From Hyphobacterium sp. CCMP332 (GTDB taxonomy: Bacteria; Bacteroidota; Bacteroidia; Cytophagales; CCMP332): 64,000 bases of DNA. Both the position numbers and the translations under genes were made by a program. The notes under the pieces are model-generated. The model was not told the DNA's origin. It made no database searches and worked only from the letters and a program-made list of their open reading frames with translations. Shown one piece after another: positions 34,540 through 42,696 of this stretch. The stretch spans positions 62,001-126,000 of the forward strand of contig CP058647.1 of NCBI GenBank assembly GCA_014323545.1, written 5' to 3'. Numbering within the stretch: the stretch's first letter is position 1; the number at the start of each line of letters is the position of its first letter.

Positions 34540-35217
34540 TTAATCACAAAAAGCAGCTAAAGGCGCCCAGGCTTTGTAGGCATCTTTCATGATTCCATCA
34601 CCTATAGTTTTGCTGACTTCCGTTTCTTCTTTTTCAACTGCTGCATTTGCACTAATAACTGCATATGTATTGTTTTCATTCATCTTGCCCAGACACATGG
34701 TTTGCTCTGAATCCTTAAGTTCTGTCAAAAGTTTATTCTTCTTCTTTTCGATTTTTTCTCTCATGGCGGGATCCTTTGGAGCTGAAAAACTAATAAAGGT
34801 AACATTTACGTTTCCAAGCTTACTGTTTTTATCTGTTTGACAAATATTTCCTTTTTCAGGAATCCAGGTAAGATAGGTAAGAGTAAATAAATTATTCTGA
34901 ATAGCGGGGTCTTGTTTCATCCAGCTTTTAATACTATCGGTATTGCTTTTAAAAAACATTAAGCCACCACCTCCTTGAAAGGAAATTGAAGCCAACATTC
35001 TTTTCTCGCTGTGAATTTTGCTCAAATAGTCCATATGTTGCCTCATGATCTTCGCATGATCTTTGGGATTGCTGGAATCTGATTCAATTTTCGCCTTTTC
35101 AATCAATACCCAAACAACAGCACTGCTGTCAGACATAGCCTGGGAATTAGTACAACTAAGAACAAGCAATATAAAAAGAGCTAAAACTGTGCCTCTACTC
35201 CAATATTTCAACATCAT
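34540..35217 (-). CDS. Lipoprotein with YciI-like domain
   Basis: 225 aa from the ATG at 35217; ATGs at 35214 and 35223 are also possible. The frame continues upstream, but those residues lack a signal. Lipoprotein signal ...LALFILLVLSC. The region VWVLIEKAKIESDSSNPKDHAKIMRQ to GGGGLMFFKSNTDSIKSWMK and DPAIQNNLFTLTYLTWIP has the YciI order (ferredoxin-like fold, His in the middle, DPA.....LF motif). YciI domains are usually cytosolic, so an outer or periplasmic lipid-anchored copy is unusual. A Lys-rich helical C-terminal part (EKIEKKKNKLLTELKD) is extra. It overlaps the 3' end of the upstream gene by 23 nt and is followed by YihY after 3 nt. Confidence 0.72.
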   Translation of the reverse strand: MMLKYWSRGTVLALFILLVLSCTNSQAMSDSSAVVWVLIEKAKIESDSSNPKDHAKIMRQHMDYLSKIHSEKRMLASISFQGGGGLMFFKSNTDSIKSWMKQDPAIQNNLFTLTYLTWIPEKGNICQTDKNSKLGNVNVTFISFSAPKDPAMREKIEKKKNKLLTELKDSEQTMCLGKMNENNTYAVISANAAVEKEETEVSKTIGDGIMKDAYKAWAPLAAFCD

Positions 35218-35596
35218 ATACATAGTATTTTGTATCCCCGGACCAGGATGATTTCCAATATTTTTCCTTGTAATAAAACTTGGCTCTTTTATTTTCTTCA
35301 ATTGCCTTTTCAATGGATTCAAGAACTTCTTTTTCAATATTTTTTTTGACACTAAAAGCCCATTTACCCGATTCCAGACCTTCCAGCTCTGCCAAATCTG
35401 ATCCGGATACTTTTATTTCGCCTTCATAGGTTTTAAATATTATGCCTTTTTTACTAAATGAAGTGGCTTTGCCTATGATAAACCCTTCACTGTAGGTCAT
35501 CGAGCTTAAAAAAACAATAACACAAATAAATACAATTGCCGCCACAACAATCAGGCGAAATGTCCATTTTTTTAGCTTGTTGAGAAATTCTTTCAT
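35195..35596 (-). CDS. Small membrane-anchored hypothetical protein
   Basis: 133 aa. One N-terminal membrane segment (FRLIVVAAIVFICVIVFLSSM, residues 13-33) is followed by a small beta-rich domain: SEGFIIGKATSFSKKGIIFKTYEGEI, KWAFSVKKN and a C-terminal KYYVYDVEILE. I recall homologues in Bacteroidota annotated, surely wrongly, as 6-phosphogluconate dehydrogenase; there is no nucleotide-binding motif here. It begins the three-gene unit with the YciI-like lipoprotein and YihY. The domain resembles a short OB- or SH3-like fold, but the function is unknown. Confidence 0.78.
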   Translation of the reverse strand: MKEFLNKLKKWTFRLIVVAAIVFICVIVFLSSMTYSEGFIIGKATSFSKKGIIFKTYEGEIKVSGSDLAELEGLESGKWAFSVKKNIEKEVLESIEKAIEENKRAKFYYKEKYWKSSWSGDTKYYVYDVEILE

Positions 35597-35727
35597 AAAA
35601 TTCTTAAATAGTAAACTTCACAATAAATGATTTTATATCCAATTTTTTAGATTTTAAAGCAGCACATTTTCAATGAATTAACATTTTCTTAAGCAATATT
35701 TAATTTCTGTGGTTTATATTTATGTGA

Positions 35728-36210
35728 ATGCTTGACAATTCTACTGTAATGGATGAAATAGTATATAACAAAATGGGCTGTGGCACAAAGGTTCAGGTTG
35801 ATGATTATGTACCCGGATTGCTTAATCAAAATCCTAATGTAGAATTGCATATTGGAACGGACAGTCAAAATTATTCTAAACACACCGTCTATGTTACTAC
35901 CGTAGTGTTCCGTTTTGTTCAACAGGGAGCGCATGTAATTTATAAAAAGGATCGCGTCCCAAAGATCACCGATATCTGGACGAGGTTATGGTCAGAACTC
36001 GAGCGTTCAACCAATCTGGCATTGTATTTAAAAAATGATTGTGGCATAGATGTGCACCAAATTGATCTGGATTACAACGACAACCCGCGATATGCCTCCT
36101 ATAAACTTAAGAAAGCTGCAGTTGGCTATGTAGAGTCTTTAGGATTTAGCGCCAAAACCAAACCCAATCTTTTAATGGCTACTGGAGCAGCAAATGTGCT
36201 CTGTCACTGA
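35728..36210 (+). CDS. YkuK-like RNase H-fold protein (DUF458)
   Basis: 160 aa, cytoplasmic. It contains HIGTDSQNYSKHTVYVTTVVF, an RNase H-like first strand with the acidic residue of the DDE-type core (D46 in GTDSQ), then KKDRVPKITDIWTRLWSELERS, IDLDYNDNPRYASYKLKK and LMATGAANVLCH. This matches the DUF458/YkuK family, which was proposed to be ribonuclease H-like; activity is untested. The ATG lies at 35728, with an in-frame ATG seven codons later. It stands alone before cysS, separated by 67 nt. A second or third catalytic Asp is expected in IDLDYND. Confidence 0.85.
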   Translation: MLDNSTVMDEIVYNKMGCGTKVQVDDYVPGLLNQNPNVELHIGTDSQNYSKHTVYVTTVVFRFVQQGAHVIYKKDRVPKITDIWTRLWSELERSTNLALYLKNDCGIDVHQIDLDYNDNPRYASYKLKKAAVGYVESLGFSAKTKPNLLMATGAANVLCH

Positions 36211-36277
36211 TAAAAAGGCGATTATATTTAATAATCCGGCTTTAATCATATTTCTTTGCAATTAATCAGAGCATTTC

Positions 36278-37780
36278 ATGAAGTACAAAACATATCCAGT
36301 CAGTCTAGTTAATTCGATAAGCAGAAAAAAAGAAGATTTTAAGCCCGCGGTGGAGGGCTATGTTGGAATGTATGTTTGCGGCCCTACGGTTTATTCAGAC
36401 GTCCATCTGGGCAATGTACGAACCTTTACAAGTTTTGATCTTATCTATCGATATTTCTTGTTTTTAGGCTATAAAGTGAGGTATGTTCGCAACATTACTG
36501 ATGTCGGACATTTACTCAACGACGAGGATAGTGGTGAAGACAAAATTGCAAAAAAAGCAAAATTGGAAAATCTGGAACCCATGGAAATTGTACAAAAATA
36601 CACCAATGGTTTCCATCAGGTAATGCAACTTTTCAATACCCTTCCTCCGAGTATAGAACCCACCGCTACGGCTCATATAATCGAACAAATAGAAATGGTT
36701 CAAAAGATTCTAAAAGAGGGATTTGCTTATGAGTCAAAGGGATCGGTCTATTTTGATGTAGAGAAATACAATAAGAGTTACAAATACGGAAGTCTCACCG
36801 GCCGGAATATAGAAGATATGATTTCCAATACGCGTGATTTGGACGGACAGGATGAAAAAAGAAATCCACTTGATTTTGCCATATGGAAAAAGGCAGAAGA
36901 CAATCATATAATGCGCTGGAACTCTCCCTGGGGATTGGGTTTTCCCGGTTGGCATTTGGAGTGCTCTGTCATGAGCAATAAATATCTGGGTGAACAATTC
37001 GACATCCACGGTGGGGGTATGGATTTGAAATTTCCCCATCATGAATGTGAAATAGCACAGAATAGAATTTCTTATGATAAGGATCCAATAAAATACTGGA
37101 TACATACCAATATGCTTACTGTCAATGGAAAGAAAATGAGTAAGTCGGAGGGTAATGGTTTTACACCCTCGGAACTAATGACCGGCAACCATCCATTGCT
37201 TGATCAGGGTTTTTCTCCTATGACTATTCGTTTTTTTATGTTGCAGGCGCATTATGCAAGTACTTTGGATTTTTCAAATGATGCCTTGCGCGCTGCGGAA
37301 AAAGGCTATAAAAAATTGATGAAAAGTTTACAAAACCTTCAAAGCCTTAATTACGAAAAAGCCGGGAAAATAAATGAAGCCCTTGACATGGAAATAAAAG
37401 CTACTTGCGAGCAATGTTATCAAAATATGTCGGATGATTTTAATTCTGCTAAAACGCTGGCTAATCTATTTGATTTGTCCACCAAAATCAACGCAATTAA
37501 GGATGGAGCTATTCCCTTAAGTAACATATCCAAAGACACTTTTAATTTCCTAGAAAAAACCTACCGTGGATTTATAGAAACTGTTTTAGGACTCATTCCG
37601 GAAGAAGAAAATCAAAGTTCTCATTTGGATGCTGCTATGGAAATTTTGATGGGTTTAAGGGCGGATGCAAAACGCAAAAAGGATTATGCGCTCACTGATA
37701 AAATCAGAGATGAATTGCAAAAGGCAGGTATTAAAATAATGGATGGAAAAGAAGGAAAATCCTCCTACATAATTGAATGA
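36278..37780 (+). CDS. cysS: Cysteine-tRNA ligase
   Basis: 500 aa, a class I synthetase. The HIGH motif is present as HLGN within [16 protein letters not shown] (31-46), and KMSKS at 286-290. The zinc site that selects cysteine is Cys34, Cys229, His254 and Glu258, with the same spacing as in E. coli CysRS. The C-terminal anticodon-binding helix bundle (about 330-500) includes [27 protein letters not shown]. It charges tRNA-Cys in the cytoplasm. Its stop overlaps the yidD ATG (ATGA), coupling the two. The N-terminal 25 residues are slightly longer than in E. coli. No upstream T-box or riboswitch is seen in the 67-nt leader. Confidence 0.97.
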   Translation: MKYKTYPVSLVNSISRKKEDFKPAVEGYVGMYVCGPTVYSDVHLGNVRTFTSFDLIYRYFLFLGYKVRYVRNITDVGHLLNDEDSGEDKIAKKAKLENLEPMEIVQKYTNGFHQVMQLFNTLPPSIEPTATAHIIEQIEMVQKILKEGFAYESKGSVYFDVEKYNKSYKYGSLTGRNIEDMISNTRDLDGQDEKRNPLDFAIWKKAEDNHIMRWNSPWGLGFPGWHLECSVMSNKYLGEQFDIHGGGMDLKFPHHECEIAQNRISYDKDPIKYWIHTNMLTVNGKKMSKSEGNGFTPSELMTGNHPLLDQGFSPMTIRFFMLQAHYASTLDFSNDALRAAEKGYKKLMKSLQNLQSLNYEKAGKINEALDMEIKATCEQCYQNMSDDFNSAKTLANLFDLSTKINAIKDGAIPLSNISKDTFNFLEKTYRGFIETVLGLIPEEENQSSHLDAAMEILMGLRADAKRKKDYALTDKIRDELQKAGIKIMDGKEGKSSYIIE

Positions 37781-38022
37781 GCAAAGTATTCTCATACATT
37801 TTGATAGTCCCTATCCGTATTTATCAATGGACCTTGTCTCCTATACTCGGTCAGAATTGCAGACATGTACCTACTTGCTCTCAATACGCTGTTGAGGCCA
37901 TTCAAATTTGGGGGCCAATTAAAGGTTTGAAATTGGCCTTGAATCGAATTAGAAAATGCCATCCCTGGGGAAGTAGCGGTTATGACCCTGTGCCAAAAAA
38001 GAAAGATTCAGAAAAAAGTTAA
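37777..38022 (+). CDS. yidD: Membrane protein insertion efficiency factor
   Basis: 81 aa, the normal size. It has the YidD motif set: [17 protein letters not shown] amphipathic helix, [21 protein letters not shown] with two conserved cysteines (Cys28 and Cys34), and [15 protein letters not shown]. It sits at the cytoplasmic face of the inner membrane and aids YidC-dependent insertion. YidD usually lies next to rnpA/yidC; here it is coupled to cysS by ATGA, an arrangement I believe is common in Bacteroidota. Confidence 0.95.
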   Translation: MSKVFSYILIVPIRIYQWTLSPILGQNCRHVPTCSQYAVEAIQIWGPIKGLKLALNRIRKCHPWGSSGYDPVPKKKDSEKS

Positions 38023-38339
38023 TTTCAGGGGCCTGATTATTTTCTTTTAGTTATCTATTGATTAAAACATAGGTCACGCCGGTATAGGCGTCTTTGAGGA
38101 ATTACAGCGAATCATTATTTGGACTTAATCAGATAACATCTAAAAATCTTTAAAAGACTATTTGACCAGTTAAAAACAATCAAGGCTATTAGGTTTATTT
38201 TTAATTATCGTATTATTGCAATATATTGTTTAATCAAAAGCAGAACCTGGAAAAACAGTTTGAGAAATAAGCTGGAAATCAACTAATATTAAGCGATTAC
38301 ACAATTTAAATAAGGTATAAGCAGATAAAATTTATAAAA
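38023..38339. other. Intergenic region before the arsenic locus, with an ArsR-operator-like palindrome
   Basis: 317 nt without a gene. No intact arsR is present, and no recognisable ArsR remnant in any frame. At 38207-38223 the sequence ATCGTAT-TATTGCAATA contains a 10-bp palindrome, TATTGCAATA (38214-38223), preceded by ATCG, which resembles ArsR/SmtB operators of the ATCGxAATATTGCGAT kind as I remember them. This could be a leftover operator. No clear promoter or terminator was found; a short inverted repeat CGCC/GGCG (38077-38090) has no T run. Confidence 0.35.
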
Positions 38340-38960
38340 GTGGCAAATAGCAATTTATACAGGGGAATAGAGAAATTCATCTCAGAATTAGATACGAATT
38401 CAATCCCAAAAGAACGAAAGAACTTACTGGATAAACTAATAGCATATATCCAAAGCAAAAGAGCTAAGGGACTAAGAATAAATCTGAATTTTATTTGTAC
38501 TCATAACTCCAGAAGGAGCCATTTGGCTCAGGTTTGGGCGCAGACTATGGCCTTTCATTTTAACATTGATAAAATTAGCTGCTATTCCGGCGGTACTGAA
38601 TCTACATCTGTTTATCCAAGAGTAATTGAGACTTTAAAAAATACAGGCTATGAAATTAAAAAACTGTCGGATGGCCAAAATCCCGTTTACAGTATAAAGT
38701 TTTCTGAAAATGAGCACCCCGTAATTGCTTATTCTAAAAAATTCGAAGATGTTTTTAATCCTAAATCTCATTTTGCTGCCGTAATGACCTGCTCACAGGC
38801 CGATGACGGTTGTCCTTTTGTTGCAGGTTCAGAATTTAGAATTCCCATTACCTATCATGATCCAAAAGAATTTGATAATAGCCCTGAAGAATATGAGAAA
38901 TATCTGGAAAGAAGTCTTCAAATTGCAAATGAGATGTACTTTCTATTCTCTAAAATTTAA
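38340..38960 (+). CDS. Low-molecular-weight protein-tyrosine-phosphatase / ArsC-type arsenate reductase
   Basis: 206 aa with a GTG start at 38340; no in-frame ATG lies nearby. It has the LMW-PTPase P-loop NFICTHNSRRSHLAQ, a CX5R loop with Cys53, and the later CSQADDGCPFVAGSEFRIPITYHDPKEFDN carrying the general-acid Asp. This longer form (about 200 aa) is, from memory, the one coded in Bacteroidota arsenic clusters between arsR and acr3. Its extra cysteines (Cys148 and Cys155) could act with Cys53 in arsenate reduction. The reading frame is intact, although the ACR3 gene 20 nt downstream is destroyed. Reduced arsenite would then need another exporter. It may instead act as a phosphatase. Confidence 0.85.
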   Translation: MANSNLYRGIEKFISELDTNSIPKERKNLLDKLIAYIQSKRAKGLRINLNFICTHNSRRSHLAQVWAQTMAFHFNIDKISCYSGGTESTSVYPRVIETLKNTGYEIKKLSDGQNPVYSIKFSENEHPVIAYSKKFEDVFNPKSHFAAVMTCSQADDGCPFVAGSEFRIPITYHDPKEFDNSPEEYEKYLERSLQIANEMYFLFSKI

Positions 38961-38980
38961 TCATCAGCGATAACAAAAAA

Positions 38981-39997
38981 ATGGGGTTTCTAGATAATAA
39001 TCTAACCTTGTGGATTTTTGTAGCCATGGTTTGCGGAGTTGGTATTGGTTATTTTTTTCCGACATTTCCGGAAATTATTAATTCCTTTAACAGCGGCACA
39101 ACTAACATAACCATTGCATTTGGATTGATTTTAATGATGTACTCGCCATTGGCCAAAGTCAATTACACGCTATTACCAAAGGTTTTTAGAAATTTAAAGC
39201 TATTGTCAATTTCCCTATTTCTCAATTGAATTTTAGGCCCGTTACTGATGTTAATATTGGCAATCATCTTTCTCAGTGATAATCCGGAGTATATGGTGGG
39301 TTTGGTTCTTATTGGTTTGGCATGATGCATTGCCATGGTACTGGTCTGGAATGATCTCGCCGAAGGAAGCAGCGAATAAGGTGCAGGCCTTGTTGCACTA
39401 AATAGTATCTTTCAGGTATTTGCTTATAGTTTTTATGCATGGATTTTTATTACGATTCTTCCACCCTATTTTGGATTCGATGGTGCCATAGTAGATATTT
39501 CAATAATTACAATTGCTGAAAGTGTAACCATTTTTTTGGAGATTCCATTTTTGATGGGAATTTAAGCAGACACATATTTGATAAGGTTAAAAAGAGAAGA
39601 TAGGTATACAGGAAAATTTATACTGGCTATTTCTCCATTAACATTGATTGCTTTTCTTTTTACAATCATCATAATGTTTACCCTGAAAGGCGAACTGATT
39701 GTTGAAATTCCATATGATGTAGTTTTAATAGCGATTCCTTTGTTGATCTATTTTACTTTGATGTTTATCATTGGTTTTTTTATTACAAAAGCTAGCGGAA
39801 TTGAATACAATAAAACCGCTTCTGTGGCTTTTACATCTGCTGGAAATAATTTCGAATTGGCCATAGCGGTAGCCATTGAAGTATTTGGTTTAAATTCCAG
39901 GCAGGCATTCGCTGTTGTCATTGGGCCACTTGTTGAAGTGCCAACACTAATTCTATTGGTTCGAGTTTCGTTTTGGTTGAGGATAAAGTTTTACTAA
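38981..39997 (+). pseudogene. ACR3-type arsenite efflux permease, disabled by four in-frame stops
   Basis: One frame of 339 codons from the ATG at 38981 to the stop at 39997, broken only by nonsense codons: TGA 39227-39229 (expected Trp in SLFLNxILGP), TGA 39323-39325 (expected Arg before CIAMVLVWN), TAA 39377-39379 (expected Tyr in GSSExGAGL) and TAA 39563-39565 (expected Leu in LMGIxADTY). No frameshift was needed to read the whole of ACR3, and ten hydrophobic segments, the conserved Cys in CIAMVLVWN and [14 protein letters not shown] remain. Two stops fit G-to-A or C-to-T transitions, two fit transversions. A translated fragment from 39578 onward is only the 3' half. It follows the ArsC-like gene by 20 nt. 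Confidence 0.9.
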
Positions 39998-40037
39998 AAA
40001 ATAAGTCTGCGAATACTTAAATTTATTGTTAAAAAAA

Positions 40038-40562
40038 ATGGAATTCTCTTTAAAGAAATCAATAGAAATCCTTCAAAACACACCACAAACACTAAAATCC
40101 TATCTCTCCGGTTTGTCTGAAGATTGGATTAGAAATAATGAAGGTCCGGACACCTGGAGTCCTTATGATATCCTCGGGCATTTGATTCACGGTGAGAAAA
40201 CAGATTGGATGGACAGAGTAAAAATCATCTTAAAGGATTCCGGGAACAAAAAATTTACTCCTTTTGACCGATTTGCTCAATTCAAGGAAAACCAAAACAG
40301 AACCCTATCTGAATTACTTTCTGAATTCAAGCATTTGAGGGAAAATAATATTAAGGAATTGAAATCATTAAATATTACAGAATTTCAACTCAAAATAAAG
40401 GGCATCCACCCGGATTTTGGATCAGTTACACTTGCAGAACTCATCGCCACATGGGTGGCTCATGACCTTGGGCATATTGCACAAATCTCCAGAGTCATGG
40501 CCAAGCAATACAAAAATGAAGTAGGTCCCTGGGTCAAATATTTAAGAATTCTAAATGCTTGA
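40038..40562 (+). CDS. DinB-superfamily protein
   Basis: 174 aa from the ATG at 40038 (a TTG four codons upstream is in frame). It is a four-helix bundle of the DinB/YfiT type. The metal-binding histidines are visible in GHLIHGEKTDW and WVAHDLGHIAQISRVM (AH...GH), with the WSPYDILGHLIHGE helix 2 motif and a C-terminal WVKYLRIL. These proteins bind a divalent metal and include thiol S-transferases; the substrate here is unknown. It is the first of three small plus-strand genes between the ACR3 pseudogene and the amidohydrolase, each with gaps of 90-140 nt, so probably not one operon. Confidence 0.88.
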   Translation: MEFSLKKSIEILQNTPQTLKSYLSGLSEDWIRNNEGPDTWSPYDILGHLIHGEKTDWMDRVKIILKDSGNKKFTPFDRFAQFKENQNRTLSELLSEFKHLRENNIKELKSLNITEFQLKIKGIHPDFGSVTLAELIATWVAHDLGHIAQISRVMAKQYKNEVGPWVKYLRILNA

Positions 40563-40652
40563 AATAAAGGATATTCCTTGGCAGTATTTTAAATTATTAG
40601 ATAAAATAAATAGGATGAAATTCGTTTTAAAAACATCCTGAATTATAAATTT

Positions 40653-40976
40653 ATGTGGGAAGAACAATTAAAAATTTATGAGAAGATAATTGCAAAATGT
40701 CCTCGTTTTGAGCGAAAGGGCAAAAACAGCCCATACACTTCCGCAAACGGACATATGTTTTCCCAACTCAACAAAGAAGGTGAAATCGGAATTCGATTTT
40801 CAAAAGATGTTCAAAAAAAATATATACATGAGTGGAGCAGTAGCCATTTTAGATCCTATAATTCAATTATGCAGGGTTATGTACTAGTCCCCCAGGAAAT
40901 GTTAAAGGACATTAGCAGAGTGGCCGAATACCTAAATGAAAGCTATGATTATGTAATGAGCCTGGATCCAAAATAA
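40653..40976 (+). CDS. TfoX/Sxy N-terminal-like small protein
   Basis: 107 aa, cytoplasmic. It begins MWEEQLKIYEKIIAKCPRFERKGKNSPYTSANGHMFSQL and then EGEIGIRFSKDVQKKYIHEW, YVLVPQEMLKDISRVAEYL and SYDYVMSLDPK. The TSANGHMFS and YVxVPxEML patterns belong to a small Bacteroidota family related to the N-terminal domain of TfoX (competence-linked) proteins, but I do not know its function. The fold is alpha-beta with no catalytic motif. It often sits near DinB and DUF1801 genes, as here. Confidence 0.72.
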   Translation: MWEEQLKIYEKIIAKCPRFERKGKNSPYTSANGHMFSQLNKEGEIGIRFSKDVQKKYIHEWSSSHFRSYNSIMQGYVLVPQEMLKDISRVAEYLNESYDYVMSLDPK

Positions 40977-41114
40977 AATTGAGAATTAAAACATTGAAAA
41001 TTAGAAAAAAAACAAGCCTTTTATGGTTTGAACATCACTGGCGATACTGGTGCATTTAATTATTCCCTTTATGATAATTTAGTATTAAATTCTAATGATT
41101 TGAATACCTGAAAA

Positions 41115-41528
41115 ATGAATGAAAAACCAAAATTGCTAAGCGGTGGAAATCCCCAAATTCCAAAGGGCGATGGAGATCAACCCGTTCAGGATTACATTGC
41201 CGCAATGCCGGATTGGAAAAGTAAGATAGGTCATTATCTTGATCAGTTGATTGAGAAGGTGGTCCCAAAAGTTAAAAAAGCCGTGCGATGGAATACCCCT
41301 TTTTATGGAATTGAGGGTAAGGGTTGGTTCATTGCCTACAATTGTACTAATAAATATGTTTCTGTAACCTTTTTTAAAGGGACAGAGTTGAAACCAATTC
41401 CACCTATTGCTTCAAAAGTGGATTACGTCAGATATTTTCGGATTTATGAAAATGATAATTTAGATGAACAGCAATTAAAAAAATGGATTAAGCTGGCTTC
41501 TGAATTACCAGGGGAAAAAGTTTTTTAA
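41115..41528 (+). CDS. DUF1801 (YdhG-like) protein
   Basis: 137 aa. DUF1801 is recognised from PVQDYIAAMPDWKSKIGHYLDQLIEKVVPKVKKAVRWNTPFYG and the small-molecule-pocket-like KGWFIAYNCTNKYVSVTFFKG. The start is the ATG at 41115. These cytosolic proteins have a profilin-like fold related to a YdhG iron chaperone in Bacillus; activity is not established. It is the third of three small accessory-type genes; the flanking gaps (138 nt and 129 nt) hold no evident RNA, hairpin or promoter. Confidence 0.85.
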   Translation: MNEKPKLLSGGNPQIPKGDGDQPVQDYIAAMPDWKSKIGHYLDQLIEKVVPKVKKAVRWNTPFYGIEGKGWFIAYNCTNKYVSVTFFKGTELKPIPPIASKVDYVRYFRIYENDNLDEQQLKKWIKLASELPGEKVF

Positions 41529-41657
41529 CAGGGCCTCAAGTAGCGGTATTTCTTATTAAAGCTTATTTTCTGTTAAATTGATTTTGAACAATCATTTTTA
41601 ATTCAATAAAATATCCTTATTTCTAATATTTATTAGCTTAGCGATAAAGCTCGACCT

Positions 41658-42668
41658 ATGCTCAAGATTGACATGCACAGCCATATTTTTCCAAAACAGC
41701 TACCTGATTTTAAAGGAAAATTTGGTTATGGAAATTTTATCACCCTTGATCATCACAAAAAAGGTTTTGCCAGAATGATGTCCGGCACAAAGTTTTTTAG
41801 AGAAATAAAGGAAAATTGCTGGGACCCTGAAATACGAATAGAAGAATACGCACAGTTCAATACACAGGTACAAGTGGTTTGTACAATCCCTGTCATGTTT
41901 TCCTATTGGGCCAAACCAAAAGACGGATTGGAAGTCTCAAAATTTTTAAATGATGATATCGCGAAAGTACAGGCTAAATATCCCAAAAATTATATTGGCT
42001 TAGGTACAATTCCTATGCAGGACACGGAATTGGCCATTCAGGAATTGGAAAGATGTAAAAATGAATGTGAGTTTCCAGGTGTACAGATTGGCTCCAACAT
42101 TAATAATACAAACCTATCCGAAGAAGAACTTTTCCCAATTTTCGAAGCTGCACAAGATCTAGGCATGGCTATTCTGGTTCACCCCTGGGATATGATGGGT
42201 AAAGATGATATGGAAGAATATTGGTTGCCCTGGCTCGTCGGAATGCCTGCTGAAACTTCAAGAGCCATATGTTCTATGATTTTTAGTGGGATTTTTGAGA
42301 AACTGCCCAAATTGAGAGTGTGTTTTGCACATGCAGGAGGCTCATTCCTGCCTACAATTGGCAGAATAGAACATGGATTTAATTGTCGACCGGATCTGGT
42401 AGCTTTAGATAATCCTGTAAATCCAAGAGAGTATATTGGAAAGTTTTGGGTTGATTGTATTACACATGATCCAAAAATGCTCAACTATGTTCTCGATATG
42501 CAAGGTTCTGAAAAAGTTTGCCTTGGCTCCGATTACCCTTTTCCATTGGGTGATTTGGAAATAGGTAAATTCGTCGAGGATATGGATCTAGATATTAAAA
42601 TTGTTGAAGATATATTTAATAAATCCATTTTATCCTGGCTTAATATCCCTGCAAAACGGTTTGAATGA
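41658..42668 (+). CDS. Amidohydrolase-family decarboxylase, ACMSD-like
   Basis: 336 aa. A metal-dependent TIM barrel of amidohydrolase 2 (PF04909) type. The HXH site is His7/His9 (DMHSHIF), a later His lies in ILVHPWD, another in CFAHAGGS and the catalytic Asp in CLGSDYPFP. These match 2-amino-3-carboxymuconate-6-semialdehyde decarboxylase, a kynurenine-branch enzyme that diverts the intermediate from quinolinate. No other kynurenine gene is nearby, so the assignment within the superfamily is likely but unproven. The start ATG lies at 41658; the gene ends 28 nt before map. Cytoplasmic. Confidence 0.87.
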   Translation: MLKIDMHSHIFPKQLPDFKGKFGYGNFITLDHHKKGFARMMSGTKFFREIKENCWDPEIRIEEYAQFNTQVQVVCTIPVMFSYWAKPKDGLEVSKFLNDDIAKVQAKYPKNYIGLGTIPMQDTELAIQELERCKNECEFPGVQIGSNINNTNLSEEELFPIFEAAQDLGMAILVHPWDMMGKDDMEEYWLPWLVGMPAETSRAICSMIFSGIFEKLPKLRVCFAHAGGSFLPTIGRIEHGFNCRPDLVALDNPVNPREYIGKFWVDCITHDPKMLNYVLDMQGSEKVCLGSDYPFPLGDLEIGKFVEDMDLDIKIVEDIFNKSILSWLNIPAKRFE

Positions 42669-42692
42669 ATTGCTGCGAAATTCTTAATTTTG
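42660..42692 (+). promoter_or_regulatory. map promoter (leaderless)
   Basis: TTTG (42660-42663) and TAATTTTG (42685-42692) are 21 nt apart, a full match. The A of the map ATG is at 42697, about the expected start point (4-5 nt after the -7 element), so the transcript should have little or no 5' leader. The -33 box overlaps the last codons of the ACMSD-like gene. Confidence 0.65.
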
Positions 42693-42696
42693 CGCG

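Noticed and set aside
38055-38115. Frame with GHAGIGVFEELQR in the spacer before the arsenic genes as an ArsR remnant
   Set aside because: The stretch is only about 18 codons between stops and does not match the ArsR helix-turn-helix; probably chance.
38981-39997. Programmed readthrough or stop recoding of ACR3
   Set aside because: The four stops are of two kinds (TGA, TAA), replace four different amino acids and show no common context. TGA and TAA serve as normal stops throughout the window.
39578-39997. Independent 139-aa membrane protein
   Set aside because: It is the same frame as the upstream ACR3 segments and matches only the C-terminal half of that permease.
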